Shown piece by piece: positions 42,404 to 54,658 of a DNA stretch of 64,000 nucleotides; the stretch's first letter is position 1, and every line of letters starts with the position of its first letter. The stretch lies in contig MSJI02000006.1 of the NCBI GenBank assembly GCA_001931905.2, positions 106,696 to 170,695 of the forward strand. The letters are read 5' to 3'. A program made the translations under genes and the position numbers. A model generated the notes under the pieces. That model was given only the letters and a program-made list of their open reading frames with translations. It did not search any database and was not told where the DNA came from. This stretch comes from Cladosporium sp. IMV 00045 (taxonomy: Eukaryota > Ascomycota > Dothideomycetes > Cladosporiales > Cladosporiaceae).

Positions 42404-43909
42404 GTAGTCAATCCAAGCACGTAAAAGTGGTCACGCTCATCAATGTCAACTCGATTCACACGAAAGTACTACTACCAAGAATGCGAGTATATCTTGTTTT
42501 GTATGTAGTCTCGTGTGAATCAAGGTTGTTTATGTCTTTTACTTTTCCGTCCTTGAGCTGCTAGTATATTCAAGGCACAAGATGGAGCAGACACCAGTGA
42601 TATCTTCCAAGTGAGATATGGAGATTGTTATGACAAGCGGAAGACAAAGGTTGGGTACTGCAGCCATCCTGGGAACAAATGTTCCCATCGACTTGAACAC
42701 CCAATCCCGTACTGCTGCGTTCACGTCAAGATCGCTGTTCATTCAGCGTATTTCAACTCTTCAGCATTTGTCACTCGGTCCAGCATTCGAAGCAGTGTGG
42801 CTTGGACATCTACGCCAATGCTGACGAGCATCTACCCCAACCCTAACCCTGAATGTTGCAGGCAGAACTTGCCCGCAACCACGCGCCAAGGAAACGAACA
42901 GAGTCCTTCCTTTGACTCTGACATCCTGTATGAATGCGGAACACGTGTATCGTTTCTATTCTTCCGAAAGACTACAGCTGTAACGAGAAATGCAATTGTT
43001 CGGCGCGTTTCGGCGGTCTGCCAACAAGAAAATCTAGGAGCCGTTCGCTATCTACGGATCATGATTGCGAGAAAACAAATATGACCGTTCGGACAGATAA
43101 TTTGTTTTACATGCCGCCCTGCCGATTCGAGTATATCTTTTAAGGAAAAGTGTGCCACTCTGCCCACTCCCGTGCTCGATGGTACTACGGAGGTAGATTA
43201 TATTGGCAATTCAGCTTTTGATGAATGTGAAGTAGCTGTCGTCGAAGGCATCAGCTTGATCAATTGTAAGATTGATGACTTGTCGTGAGAGGAAAGGTTA
43301 TCTGCAGCGAATAATTTCCGACGCATTCAACGAGTATTGCTCGACCTCGACTACCATTCTAGACTACAACCTTGACGGAATGAAGTTACATCTTTTGAGA
43401 ATTGAGATCTGGCTTTCCAGGATTGCCTCGAGCGTCATCCCATCCGCTCACATTGACACTTTTGCGAGTGAAGTCTGCGATCGATAAGAAGCAAGCGACG
43501 ACTCGCAGACAAGATTACTTGAATTCATGATGACCACGATATGACGCCCTCACAAAGATATCAACACGATCGTACATGTATGGATATCGTCTTTACCAAC
43601 CGCGAAGAGCTTAGCGCGATCTCGCCCAGAGATCGGGATTGCTGGGAAGTGAAAGCAGATCGCGCGCTAGCGGACTAGCAGAGATATGATGACCTCATGG
43701 ATACTCTTCCACCACCCGAATTAATTGTAGTAGCTCTACACTTTGCTGTAGGAGAAGCATGACGCTTTGAACCGTCGTTGGCGTCTGTCGGCGGTCAGTA
43801 GTGTAAGTAGTTCTACTCCCCTCCTCGTCTTCTTCTTTGTTCAGCATCTCCGCAAGGGCGAAGGTGTTTCCCTCCTTACACGCAACCTTCACGCTCCATT
43901 CCATCTGTT
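42404..43909. other. intergenic (copy B)
   Basis: Counterpart of 13851-15214 but longer, with an insertion of a few hundred bp around 42850-43080. A telomere-like CCCCAACCCTAACCCT lies at 42835-42850. ORFs here are not shared with copy A. Confidence 0.5.
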
Positions 43910-45759
43910 ATGACAGACGGTGTCAAGCCTTTATTGGAATCTCGTGGATCGCAGGCTCGCTTCAACATGGGAACCAACATGGAGGATTCGAAGCGCAAGA
44001 AAGTGCTGGTCGTGGGCGCTGGCGCAGCTGGTACGTACTTGTGATCATACTTGCATTGTGCAACGCGATCGCTGACAACAAGACAGGCATGAGCTGTGCG
44101 GAACACCTCTCAAACCACCCCGACAAATTCGATGTGACCCTCGTCGACGCGGTCGACTACTGCGGTGGTCAGGCTTACAGCATTCCGCTCGATAAAGAGA
44201 AGACAGGCGCGTCATGGCTCAACCAGGGCGTGCAAGGAGGTGCCTACATCTTCCACCACACCATGACCATGTTCGCGCGCAATGGATATTGGGCCGACCC
44301 TGTGAAGCTCCAGGTCAGCTTTGGCAAGGATGATCAATTCTGGACCAACGTCTTCCCTACCCAAATGCTCAAGAAACACGCGAAAGAAGTCAAGAGGTTC
44401 TTCTATATGCTCAAGATCGTGCGCTGGTTCGAAGTTCTCTTCGCCATGTTGCCGATAAAGTACCTGGTCAAGCTCTTTTGGTTCTCCGAGGAATTCGCCA
44501 ACGTGGTGGCACTCCCTATGGTTGCTCTTTTCCTAGGCACCGGTAACTACGCACCGGAGGTCCCATCCATGGTCCTCGAGCGTCTCTGCACGAGCCCGAC
44601 ATACGGCATGTGGTACCCGCCAGACAAGAACAGCATTGCCTCCAACCAGCCGCCCATGGTCGTTTTCCCTAACTTCAGTGAATTCTACGAGACCTGGCGC
44701 AAGAATCTCATCAAGAAAGGTGTCAACGTCCGTCTGAGTACCGAAGTCACTCGCATCACACGACGCGACAAGAATGGTGTCACCGTGAAGATTATTGGCC
44801 GCACTCCCGCAAAGGATGGCCACAACCAAGATTCTGCTTGGGTGCCAGACAACGTCGAAGGCTCCAACGCCGACGCCGACAAGGTCGAGACGACCGAAGA
44901 GTACGACGAGATCGTCTTGTGTGTCCTCACGGACACCGCCAAACGCCTTCTCAAGCCTACCGTCACGACCCTTGAATCTAAGATCCTCGGTTCCGCTAAA
45001 TTCGCCAACGACATTACCGTCACCCACACCGATGCCGACTACATGCGCAAGCACTACGAAAACTTCTACAATCCCGACCAAGCCGTGTCCGAGATCAATG
45101 GCGTCAGCATGCAAGAGCGTAACGACTTCGCCAAAGACAACTTCAAGCCCATGTACCTGATCAAGATGTACCCGCAAGACCTGACCAAGCTCGAGATGTG
45201 CTTCGACTGCACCAACTACCAAGCGCAATTCCCGCCCTCGGTCCCCTTCGACAACCACGTCTTCCAGACCATCTTCCTCAACAACGAGCGCGACGGCCAC
45301 CTCTGGTCCATTGACCAAATCGACGAGAGCAAAATCATTCGCAAGGACTGGTGGCACCAGCTCTGCCACTCCTTCACGCACTACCTCTTCGTCGTCCCCT
45401 GGATGTGGCTACTTCAAGGTAAGCGCCACACGCGCTACGCCGCCGCCTGGACCATGGTCAACGCGCACGAGGTCGCCTGTATGTCTGGCATCGCTGCTGC
45501 TGTGGACTTGGGCGCAGAGTATCCGGATGATCTGGAGAGAGACAAGTTCGCTCTCCTGGCTTTCAGGCTGTATTATCTGCTCGCTTATGGAAGATGGTAC
45601 AGGCGCCGCGCGACGAAGCACTCGAAGGAAGGTGTGGGCAAGGATTATGCTAGTGGGCTTTATGGCTCATTCTATCAGGGCCCCGGTGTCAATTCGAAGC
45701 AGGATCGTTTGATCTGGAGGAAGGAGGTCGAGGCGGGTAGGAGTTTGGAGAGCTTTTAG
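43910..45759 (+). CDS. FAD-dependent oxidoreductase (copy B)
   Basis: Exons 43910-44030 and 44087-45759, 597 aa, the same exon lengths as copy A. The Rossmann motif VVGAGAAG is intact, with the intron in its last Gly. Differences from copy A are very few (for example ENPKRKQ to EDSKRKK near residue 25, one V/I and one S/P change later), while the 56-bp intron is visibly diverged. The low protein divergence with many silent changes indicates strong purifying selection on both copies. Confidence 0.85.
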
Positions 45760-46336
45760 ATTTGGGATAGATATGTCTGATGATTGATTGACCATAATAC
45801 CAAACCATTCGAAGATGGTATAATGTTGAATTCTCAATTTGTCTAATCTACTTAACCCGATCAACGCATGTTTCGCCATTCCCCATGTTTGATCACACCT
45901 GTAGTTTTCCGCCTCGAAACAAAAAATCAACAAACGAGAAAGTACACAAGACAATCACTCAACGTAAGCTTTCCCAAGCCACAACTGCCGAGCACAGTCG
46001 GCGAACAAGCCTGTTTTTTGATCTTCATCACTCCACCTCTCAACTCCACGTAAAGATCGACGCCCTATCAAAAACTCCCCCGCTTCGTCGGCTCTTGCGT
46101 GAGTTGGTGGTCATACCCGACAGTGCCATGAATGTCAGAAGAGGGGTTGATGCGGCAACTCCCTACTACTAGCAATGATGACCGTGATGTCAGCGGTTCA
46201 TTCGGTAAGATAGAAAAAGTGTTGGAGTGGAAGGTTGGAAAGCGAAGGGGGTTTGTTTTCGATGCTCTGCACCTTCATATTCTGGTTAACTCAATGGTAT
46301 AGTGTATACTTACATCTGCCCATATATTGAAATCAA
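45760..46336. other. intergenic (copy B)
   Basis: Counterpart of 17065-17640; no gene seen. Confidence 0.5.
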
Positions 46337-47631
46337 ATGTCTACTTACGCCGCTGTACTCGCTCTGTTGGTGACCGCATCAACGGCGCAGTCTCTCCCAC
46401 CAGGTGTCTCTCCCCCAGTCGCCAGGACATGCGGCCCATCAACGGCAAACATCGTTTGTCTACACAAGTACGCCTCGGTCCTACCATATCATTTCTTCCG
46501 CAACGGCACCGCCGAGGAACCACCCACGTTCGGTTCCACCAGTGTGCCGAATGATACTTCCTTCGGTCTGGTGGAAGATGCGAATTTCCTCGTCTTCGAC
46601 GAAGCGCGTGCCTTCGAACTCCTGGGCGGGTCGCCAACGTACGATTTCGTCTTTGAAGTCTCGCCCGCTGTGCATGAGGCTCCTGTCTATGTTCCTAGTC
46701 TGAACAAGCTATTCATGAGCCAGCTTGCTCCGCCGCCTGGCTATCTGCCGCAGTTAGTCGTGGACCTCAATCAGGACCCGCCCACGATTGCAGAGTATCT
46801 TTCAGATCCGCCTGTGTATGCTCCGAACGGAGGAACCTTTCACAATGGTCTTATTTATTGGGGTGAGTATGTCCTTACAAAGCACCAAGTGATCACCGCT
46901 AACAATGTCTAGCCGCCTCCGGGGGCAACAACTCCATCGAAGGCACAGAGCAGCGTCCCGGAATCCGAACTCTCGACCCTCACACCAACAAAACCGTCAC
47001 CCTGCTAAACAACTATTTCGGCTACTACTTCAACACGATCGACGACCTCTTCGTCGACTCCCACGGCGCCATCTGGTTCACCGACCCGGACTACAGCTGG
47101 TTCAACCGACTAACCGACACAGCGCCCCAGCTCCCCTCGGCCTCCTATCGCTTTGATCCTTCCACCGGCGCTGTGACTGTCATCGATGATTCTCTCAAAC
47201 AACCCAATGGCATCGCCCTCTCTCCCGACGGCAAGAACGTCTACATCTCCGACACGGGCGCTATCTCCGGCTCCGTCCTCCCTGACGGACCGCCCGGCAG
47301 CCCTTGGAACCAGACTGGTGTTCGTACGATTTACAAGTACGACCTCGTCGACGACGGCACGCACGTCACGGGTAAGAGACCCATCTGGCTCGCGCAGCAG
47401 TTGGTTCCTGATGGATTGAAAGTGGCAGCAAACGGCTACGTGCTCACCGGTGCGGGCTTTGGTGTTGACATTCTTGATCCGAAGGGGGTGTTGATAGCGC
47501 GCGTGCAGACGAATTACACAGTGCAGAATTTCGCTTGGGTGGGCGAGGGGTTGACGGAGTTTTGGATTATGGGAAACAACGGTGTTTCCAGGGTTAGATG
47601 GGACTTGAAGGGGCAGGATCTGGCTGCTTAA
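46337..47631 (+). CDS. secreted SMP-30/gluconolactonase-like protein (copy B)
   Basis: Exons 46337-46862 and 46913-47631, 414 aa, equal in length to copy A. The intron ends GTCTAG instead of GTAAAG; both are usable acceptors. Signal peptide and blade motifs (DDLFVDSHGAIWFTD, PNGIALSPDGKNVY) are intact. Protein changes are few and mostly conservative (A/V in the signal peptide, G/E at IGG to IEG, I/L and I/V changes). Confidence 0.85.
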
Positions 47632-48619
47632 GGAGTGGAGTGTGGTTAGTGTTGGTTGTTTGAGAGGATCGATACTTGTTGAAACCTCATTGGACGGGCG
47701 GACTTGCGAAGGTATTGGCTTTGATTCGAATGAACAAAGAAAGGGGTTTCGATTCGGTCAAGTCGCTAGTTGTATAATACGAAAGGGGACTCAATTATTC
47801 GGCTTCGCTCAATTATTCCTCGTTGACTGTATGTGGTATTCGATGAAATCATCATTTGACCCTTATCGTAATCAATTCTTCTCATCAGACATCTCTCATG
47901 CCTAGAAATGGGTCTTTGTCATGGTGCCGTCGTTACGGTGATCGCTACTACGACGTCTCACATCCTAGAAGTAATATATCAGCATTTTTCGGTATACTTG
48001 CGGTACAGGTGAACGCTCGGTCAAGACTCGATGATCAGCTATGAACGTTAATGTTGATGGCTGTTGCGACATCAACCATAAGAATGCTCACGGGAATGGC
48101 ATCGTTGCTGCGAGAGTGAATGCCCAACGAATGTGCCCATTACAACGATGGAGCCTCGCGGATCTCTTTGTTCCTACAGCCATGGCAGGGTTACCTCGAC
48201 TCCAAGGCGGGCCTTCACTGTTGCATGGCTTCAAGACAGCTCTTAAGTTACAATCCCAACAGAGCCCCTCATTGTCATTCACGATTACTCCATGGGCTTT
48301 GGAGAGCATTTAGATACCACCGTAGTGACGACTGATTAATCGGCCTCGAATGACTCATGTGCTCGATTACCTTGACACTCTTCATTGAGCGGATCGATCA
48401 AGCAGTCAATGTAGAGCTCTTCAAATGTTCCAAGCCAATCGCAGTGCGTTCACTGGCACAATGCATCAATCTCAACGGTCCGGTGAACAGAAGGACTCAC
48501 CGAAACAGCGATTCACTGATCATGTGTCGTGACTTACCGTGCATCCACCCGTCTACCTCTCTCATGGCTCATCCACCTATCATCGTTTGATCGAATAACA
48601 ACAAACCACTGCGCCAGCA
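47632..48619. other. intergenic with conserved stretch (copy B)
   Basis: Counterpart of 18936-19913; 48060-48500 is the better conserved part. No gene seen. Confidence 0.4.
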
Positions 48620-49861
48620 ATGTCGCAACTTTCAACCCCCTTACCTACAGTGGCGGCCTCTATCTGCGGCCATCGATTAACAGGAGGAGACGCATCGACC
48701 GGGATAGCAACGGATCCCGCAGTGACAATAACGCACTGTGCTGCTTGCAAACCACTTATCGCAACCGCCTCCAATTACCTCGTCCCAGAAATCACAGCAA
48801 GCATGGACCGTCTATCACATCAAAAGTCATGCACGAACTGCGCAGAGTTGATCGAACTTGAAGAGAAAATGCTAACAGCCCGCTCGAACTGGGAGTCATT
48901 CGCATCCAAATCACCACCTGCCGCAGGAGACCAGTCTTCCCTAGAAAATCATCAAGCAGAACGAAAAACTCTCGTCAGAGCCTCCAGACAAACTCTCCTC
49001 GCCTACAACAACGCCAAAAACTCCCATTCGTGCCCGGAAGATTCCTCCTGCCCGACCGTCAACGAGCAAACAGCAGCACCGTTAACCTCTCAAACAACCC
49101 CATCCACTCCGAAGGCATCCCCAGGAAGAAGTCCCAAAAGCGTTACCTTCGATGAAACACAACACCATCCCGACAGCGAGACTAGTCGGGGCAGGTTCAC
49201 TTTCCTCCGCCACATGAAGACTCACTATGCGCCTGGGAAGTACGCCCATCCGAACGGGGATACGTGGTTGAATACCTCGAATCCTGGACTGAATGGATGG
49301 TTGTGGGGCTTCAAGGGAGAGCGGGAAGAAGATTTTGAATTGAGTAGGCAGAAGAGCGAAAAGGAAACCTTGTCTTGGGAAGCGTTTAAGGAGTTTCTCG
49401 ACAAGGAGTGGGAGAAGAGATCATTGACTGGGGTCCGAGACAATCGTGTTGAGAGTCCAGCCGGGACGGGTTTGAACTTCTTATGTGCCAACGAACTGGA
49501 CAAGCCTGTCTCGGAGGATGCAAAGGAGGAACGCCACGAAGTAAAAGCGGAGGAAGAGACGAACAGCCATGGCGTGGACTCGAACGACAGTGACTCTGAT
49601 TCGGATGATGCTTCCCCAACGAACGACGATGATACCGAAGGATCTCAACTCTCAAGAAGCGAGTCGACCATCGCAAGTCTGAGAGAAACAAAGACGACGA
49701 CGAGGAAGGCTGGACGCTCGGGGACTTTCAAGACAAAGAAGTCTTCGCCATTCGCATCATGGAACCAGGAGACATGGTCTGTCCAGCGACTGAACAATCT
49801 GGTTCTGGGAAGAACAACAGCTTCACGATGCCTGTCTCCGAGAAGTGAGATCATTGCCTGA
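48620..49861 (+). CDS. acidic protein of unknown function (copy B), frameshifted C-terminus
   Basis: Single exon, ATG 48620, 413 aa. It matches copy A through the acidic region, then a net 1-nt deletion at about 49680-49692 (CTGAGAGAAAC against TTGAAGCGAAAT) shifts the frame. The last ~60 residues become an unrelated basic tail ending SPRSEIIA. Downstream, copy A's frame is still well conserved here (KEVFAIRIMEPGDMV ... PVSEK, stop in register at 49846-49848), so the shift is recent or a sequence error. N-terminal CAAC/CTNC cysteines and NGWLWGFKGERE are kept. Confidence 0.7.
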   Translation: MSQLSTPLPTVAASICGHRLTGGDASTGIATDPAVTITHCAACKPLIATASNYLVPEITASMDRLSHQKSCTNCAELIELEEKMLTARSNWESFASKSPPAAGDQSSLENHQAERKTLVRASRQTLLAYNNAKNSHSCPEDSSCPTVNEQTAAPLTSQTTPSTPKASPGRSPKSVTFDETQHHPDSETSRGRFTFLRHMKTHYAPGKYAHPNGDTWLNTSNPGLNGWLWGFKGEREEDFELSRQKSEKETLSWEAFKEFLDKEWEKRSLTGVRDNRVESPAGTGLNFLCANELDKPVSEDAKEERHEVKAEEETNSHGVDSNDSDSDSDDASPTNDDDTEGSQLSRSESTIASLRETKTTTRKAGRSGTFKTKKSSPFASWNQETWSVQRLNNLVLGRTTASRCLSPRSEIIA

Positions 49862-51034
49862 ATTTAAGGCGGAGAAACGATCTGACCTAGCTGAGTTTGA
49901 GCTCAGAACCGGGTGAGACAAAACGTTACTGTGTCGAAGCAATGGACTGGAGGTTACCTGCGCATGACTTTCACATAAGATCTCTCCTTTGTTGGAGTTC
50001 TCGAGTAGTAGATTCATCGATTAAACCAGACAATACAGCAACTTGAAACTTGTTCTATCACTTCAAATGTTTCTATTGGTGTATAACTATACAAAAGATT
50101 TACAGTTTTTCTCTGGCATCAATTATCCTACCCAAGAAACAATTTTCCGTCTCCCTTACCCCTTTATTGCGTTCTCGTGAGGAAAACAACTTTCTCCTTC
50201 GAAAGATGCACTCCTGAATAGCTATAGAAGATGACCGAGAATCCTCGTGGGTCTAGCTAGACTCGAGGTCAACAACGGAAATACGAAAAACTAGACAATT
50301 GATATATTGAAGGCTTTGCTACTCCGTTACCGTAAGCAGTCGTGCACAGAAGTAGACCAAAGGGCTCTCAAGCGTTTGAGCACTGGTGTTCAGGTTTGGT
50401 TCAAATGATTTTAGATGCACCTAAAGCTTAAGGTATCCAGCTTCCAAAGACACTGCATCCTATCTTATGAACATGGCAGGTGATTTCTGCTGCATTTCTC
50501 TGTCACATACGGCAGATATCCAAAAGACCACATGTCTATAACAATGATAGGACATGATGTAACTCTGTCATCTATGGTTTATACGTGAAGTCGGGGAACG
50601 ATCAAGTGGAAAAAATCCCGAAGTCATAGGCATTTTGGGACGTCAGAATCGGATATACTTATTATTATTATAGTGTGTAAATCATCTTTCCCACCTCATA
50701 CAGGTTTTCATTGCCAAAGTCCATGGAAAACATCAGCACCGTTTGCCGACCACCTCGTTTGCACGCACCAAAGCGCCGCAATCGAAAGCGCAAACACATC
50801 CGACTTTCCACATTGACCCCAGAAGCCACTCATCGACGAATACAGTGACTGCCATACAGGCACATTCACCACTCCTACAAGAAAAGTTTCCTTCCAATAG
50901 ATACTCTTTCACCAAACCCTTTCCGCCAAAATTCCCTTCCATCGCCCCAGCCAACTCTCCAACAAAGAAATGCTCAACCACAGCCCCAGCCCACATCAAG
51001 GAACACATCCGACCTCCAAGCGCACTCCACCAAA
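49862..51034. other. intergenic (copy B)
   Basis: Counterpart of 21147-22305, with many substitutions and indels; no gene seen. Confidence 0.5.
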
Positions 51035-51766
51035 ATGACGTCCCCAAGACACAAAACTACCCTAATAGCCCTATACGGCATCCTCATCACCGAAAGATCC
51101 TACCTCCTCGCCACCCGCCGCGAAGCTACCCGCAAAAATGCAACTTCGCTAGCCCACAGGGTCCTCTTCCCTCGCCTCCCAATCGAGTTGGTGGAGCAAG
51201 TAGCCGACGAGCTCGTTCTCTTGAGGGAGCAAGATGCTCGGCATATATGGAAATCCATGCGCAAGGATCCAGCGGCGCGGTATGAGAAGTTTGAGGCTGG
51301 GAGCGAGAGCACAGGGCGATTGCACAGTAGCGGCATGCGAGCGATGAGCGTGAGAGTCAACATGCCCGGAGTTGACGTTCCTGCCGTTCGCTACATGCAT
51401 CTCAGCATGGGCGCCGAGCAACCAGGGGTGGAAATGCTGGTGCCTCAGACAACAGTAGCGACGAGCGGAGGGCCGGCGATGAGATATGGAAATGACATGG
51501 TCCAAGTCTCATGTCGGCCTGACTCAGGCGAGGAGCCGTCGAGCATAGTGACTGAGTTCCCTGGCGGGTTGGGGGAGCCAGTGAAAGAGCGTGTGAATAC
51601 GCTACTGTTGCTTGATGGGGTTGAGAAGGCGATGAAGGCGTGGGACGCGGAGGTTGTGAAGAAGCTCGTGGCGGATTGGAAGTTGAAGGCTGTTGCGCTA
51701 AATGAGGAGAGTGGGCTTGAGTTGAAGCCAAGGTTGAGGATGATGCAGGTCGTTTCGTGGGAGTGA
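51035..51766 (+). CDS. F-box-like small protein (copy B)
   Basis: Single exon, 243 aa, same length as copy A with many amino-acid replacements, for example VADNLAAAIGDTDARRVWRNM against VADELVLLREQDARHIWKSM. LPIELVEQVAD and the C-terminal LELKPRLRMMQVVSWE are unchanged. The open frame without indels of net length change argues for a functional but rapidly evolving protein. The downstream 68-bp repeat of copy A is absent, and the convergent gene ends only 127 bp away. Confidence 0.7.
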   Translation: MTSPRHKTTLIALYGILITERSYLLATRREATRKNATSLAHRVLFPRLPIELVEQVADELVLLREQDARHIWKSMRKDPAARYEKFEAGSESTGRLHSSGMRAMSVRVNMPGVDVPAVRYMHLSMGAEQPGVEMLVPQTTVATSGGPAMRYGNDMVQVSCRPDSGEEPSSIVTEFPGGLGEPVKERVNTLLLLDGVEKAMKAWDAEVVKKLVADWKLKAVALNEESGLELKPRLRMMQVVSWE

Positions 51767-51893
51767 GCATGCTGGGCTGTCGAGAAGTCGTCAAGAGCAG
51801 CGACTTTCTGCCATGATGCCAGAAGAAAGTAAATCACACCAGCGACCACCAGAAGCCGCAGAGAAGCACGTCTCTCACCAAAGAAACCCAACC

Positions 51894-52319
51894 CTACTTC
51901 CCACCATCCAACCTCCCAACAGCCTTCTCCCTCCACCTCTCAACCGCAACCCTCAACCTGGAATCAAAACAACACCTCTCCAGCACCCTCTCACAAACCT
52001 CCCTCACCCTCCCAACCTCACCATCATACCAAAGCTCGCCAACAACATACCCCAACAGCAACTGCTGGCGTTTATCGAGTTTCACCGGAGGAGCTGCCTC
52101 TCCACTCTCACCTTCGTCAGCAAGACAAGGCACCGATTCCACGAGCTCAGCGTACAAGTTCCCGCCATCCTGACGAGCGGAATAGGAGGCTTTGACGGCT
52201 GCGAAGTCGGCTTCGCTCTGGTGCGTGCGGTCGACGACGATGGCGTCTTCGTCGGCGGAGTTTTCGGAGTCGTCGACGTCGATTGCGAAGAGGGAGTTTT
52301 CTGCTTCTGCTTCTGCCAT
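51894..52319 (-). CDS. small acidic protein of unknown function (copy B)
   Basis: Single exon, 141 aa, ATG 52319. Matches copy A (23297-23725) over its length, with one small in-frame indel around DEGESGEAAPPVK and a shorter C-terminal end (LDGGK). Acidic N-terminus and KRQQLLLGYVVGELWYDGE are kept. Confidence 0.75.
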   Translation of the reverse strand: MAEAEAENSLFAIDVDDSENSADEDAIVVDRTHQSEADFAAVKASYSARQDGGNLYAELVESVPCLADEGESGEAAPPVKLDKRQQLLLGYVVGELWYDGEVGRVREVCERVLERCCFDSRLRVAVERWREKAVGRLDGGK

Positions 52320-52753
52320 GGTTTTGGCTTTGCTTTTTTGACTTGACTTGTTTTTTGCTTCTCTAATCCAGTTTGTTGCTCAATCACATCCAATTATCTG
52401 AAGCTCATGGGTGTGTATTTTCGGTCTACAACCTTGCGTCCTGAGGCATGACTTTTATATAACACGTGATATGACATCACTCCATGACGTCTAGCATTCG
52501 GCAGAGACGCATGGTGGGAAGGGGAACATATGGAAGTTGTAAAGAGTTACATTTTACTGCTGGTACTAAAATACATAGATTCACGTATCGGCATAAAGAG
52601 TATTGCCGGAGCGGCGCAGCTCTTTCGAAGTAGCTAAACGCAATTGCCTCACAACAAGAAAACGCCGTAACTTGAAGTGGGCTCAACCCCGGATTCCTGT
52701 TCTGTTCAATAGAAGTCCATATTAATCCATTATATCAAGAAAGCGGACATTGC
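52320..52753. other. intergenic (copy B)
   Basis: Counterpart of 23726-24170; no gene seen. Confidence 0.5.
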
Positions 52754-53422
52754 TTAGTTGAAGGGGTTGGTGCGGGTGCCCCAGTAGGTGAGGAAGACGC
52801 TGAGGCCGACGGTCTCGAAGACGCGGGCAAGAGCGCCAACGGCGACCTGCTCAAGAGGGCGCTTCTCGGTGGTGATCTGGGCAATGAACTGGTGGTTTAT
52901 TAGCGGAGAGCTGCAAGTGAGCGGGGAATGACTCGACATACAGAAGGAGCAGAGCTGGCGAAGAAGATCAAGCTGCCGAGGTAGGCGGCGCCCTTGTAGG
53001 AGAGAGTGCCAGTGGCGTTGATGAGAGCACCGACACCGTAAGACTGGACAGCGGAGCCAACGAGAGAAGTGCCCCAAGCAGCAGCAGCGGAGGCGGCCTC
53101 CTTGGACTTGAAGAACTCCTCCTTGGAGTTGGCGGCCTGGGCCTGACGGTAGGTGTCGCCAAAGACGGGGCCGAGGACGGCGAGGGAGATGGCGTGGTTG
53201 TAGACGGTGCCGAGGGCGACCGCGGAGGGCTTAACGGGAGGGAGGTCTGCGAAGAGAGGCTATGTTAGCTTGTGCTGATGATGGTGATGGTGAATGCGAG
53301 GATGCTGTCCGTCAAGGCCATGCTCTTGTGATGCTGGTGTCGTCACAGCAAACAAGGAGCTCGAGGAGGCGCATTCGCATCAATGGGCGAGGGCGGGCGA
53401 ACGTACAGTGAAGAGTGGCCAT
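52754..53422 (-). CDS. small membrane protein, DUF1761-like (copy B)
   Basis: Exons 53422-53407, 53246-52942 and 52888-52754; 151 aa. Same three-exon structure as copy A, with a 16-nt first exon and acceptor CGCAG. Introns differ in sequence while the coding parts differ mainly at silent sites, and the protein is essentially unchanged. This supports both the unusual tiny first exon and the choice of acceptor. Confidence 0.8.
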
Positions 53423-54658
53423 TGTGATGGATTTGTGGGTTGTTGGTGATGAAATTGAGTTGATGTGTATGTTTTGATGTGATGGAGAAAGAAGAGAAGA
53501 CGTCGAAGGGAAGAGAGAGCATGCTACTTGTGGTTGATGGTTGGAGAGCTCGAGCACGCACGGGCCAGTGTACCGCATGTGACGTATGCTGGCTTCACCC
53601 GTTGGCCAGAAGTCGACAAACATTTGAGGCAGGACGCACCAAAATCAACTCTGATCTGTCTTCCATCTCCCAAACGGTGCTCTTTCTGGAGTCAGGAAGA
53701 GCCGTGTAACCTGCTTGAATTTCTGGTTGATTTCAAGCATTTTTCCGAATGTTTTGCAGTTTCTCTTCGCCAGAAATCTCAGCATTGTGTGAAAGACATG
53801 TCCTCGAGATGTCCAAGATATAACGTCAGCCTCGGCCCTGGTCCAGCCAAAACATCTCGATCGCCCCAAGCACATCATCGAGACATCATGCGCCCGCCTG
53901 CACGCGCCTCTTCTGCCAACTTGATCTTCCCTCTCCGAGTTTGGCTTTCCCGTGCCCCCCTGATGACATGATCCGGTAATGATGAGTCGCTTGGATTTGC
54001 GCCGCGAATCATGCGATACATGTTTTCAGTCTGGTATCAACAATGCTTGCTGCTACCACCCAAACATAGCAGGCCATACAATAAGCAATATCATGGGCTC
54101 CTTCTCACATCGACATCCCAACAATTGCATGCCCTCTCCCCATTTTGACCCATCTCTCCAGCGAGGCAATTCCACGCACGTCCCATAGCCATCCGACCGA
54201 CTCGCTCCACACCGGGGTTGATCATTTCGCCAAACCAACGGTCGGTGCGCGCAGCGAGAGCAGAGGCAGTGCACAGAGCGCTCTGGCCAGAAGTTGGCAC
54301 AATGTTGTTGTCGCTGTCCTTCGTCTTCGTCAGAGTTGCATATGCGCGTGAGTGCTAGTGAAGGAATGGGCGTCTGATGTCGATATGAGGTGTGCGTGAT
54401 TATCTATGTAGTTCATATAGGTACCTGGGAGCGCGTGCTTTTTGCTTCAGAACATGCATTGAACGCGTTATCGAGATGCCATGCTTATGAGCATAACTAC
54501 AGATGTGCATGTAGTTTATGAGTCTTTGAGTGGTAATACTGGCAATGCTGCAGTCGCCCAAGTCGCGAATTACCAAGATGGCAGTGTCGCTGCGGCTTTC
54601 TTCAGCAAACCATCTATACATATGTGATACAAGTAATACTATACAGATATATCACCAA
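53423..54658. other. intergenic with conserved island (copy B)
   Basis: Counterpart of 24840-26185; about 53835-54015 is nearly unchanged while the flanks are diverged. No gene supported. Confidence 0.45.
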
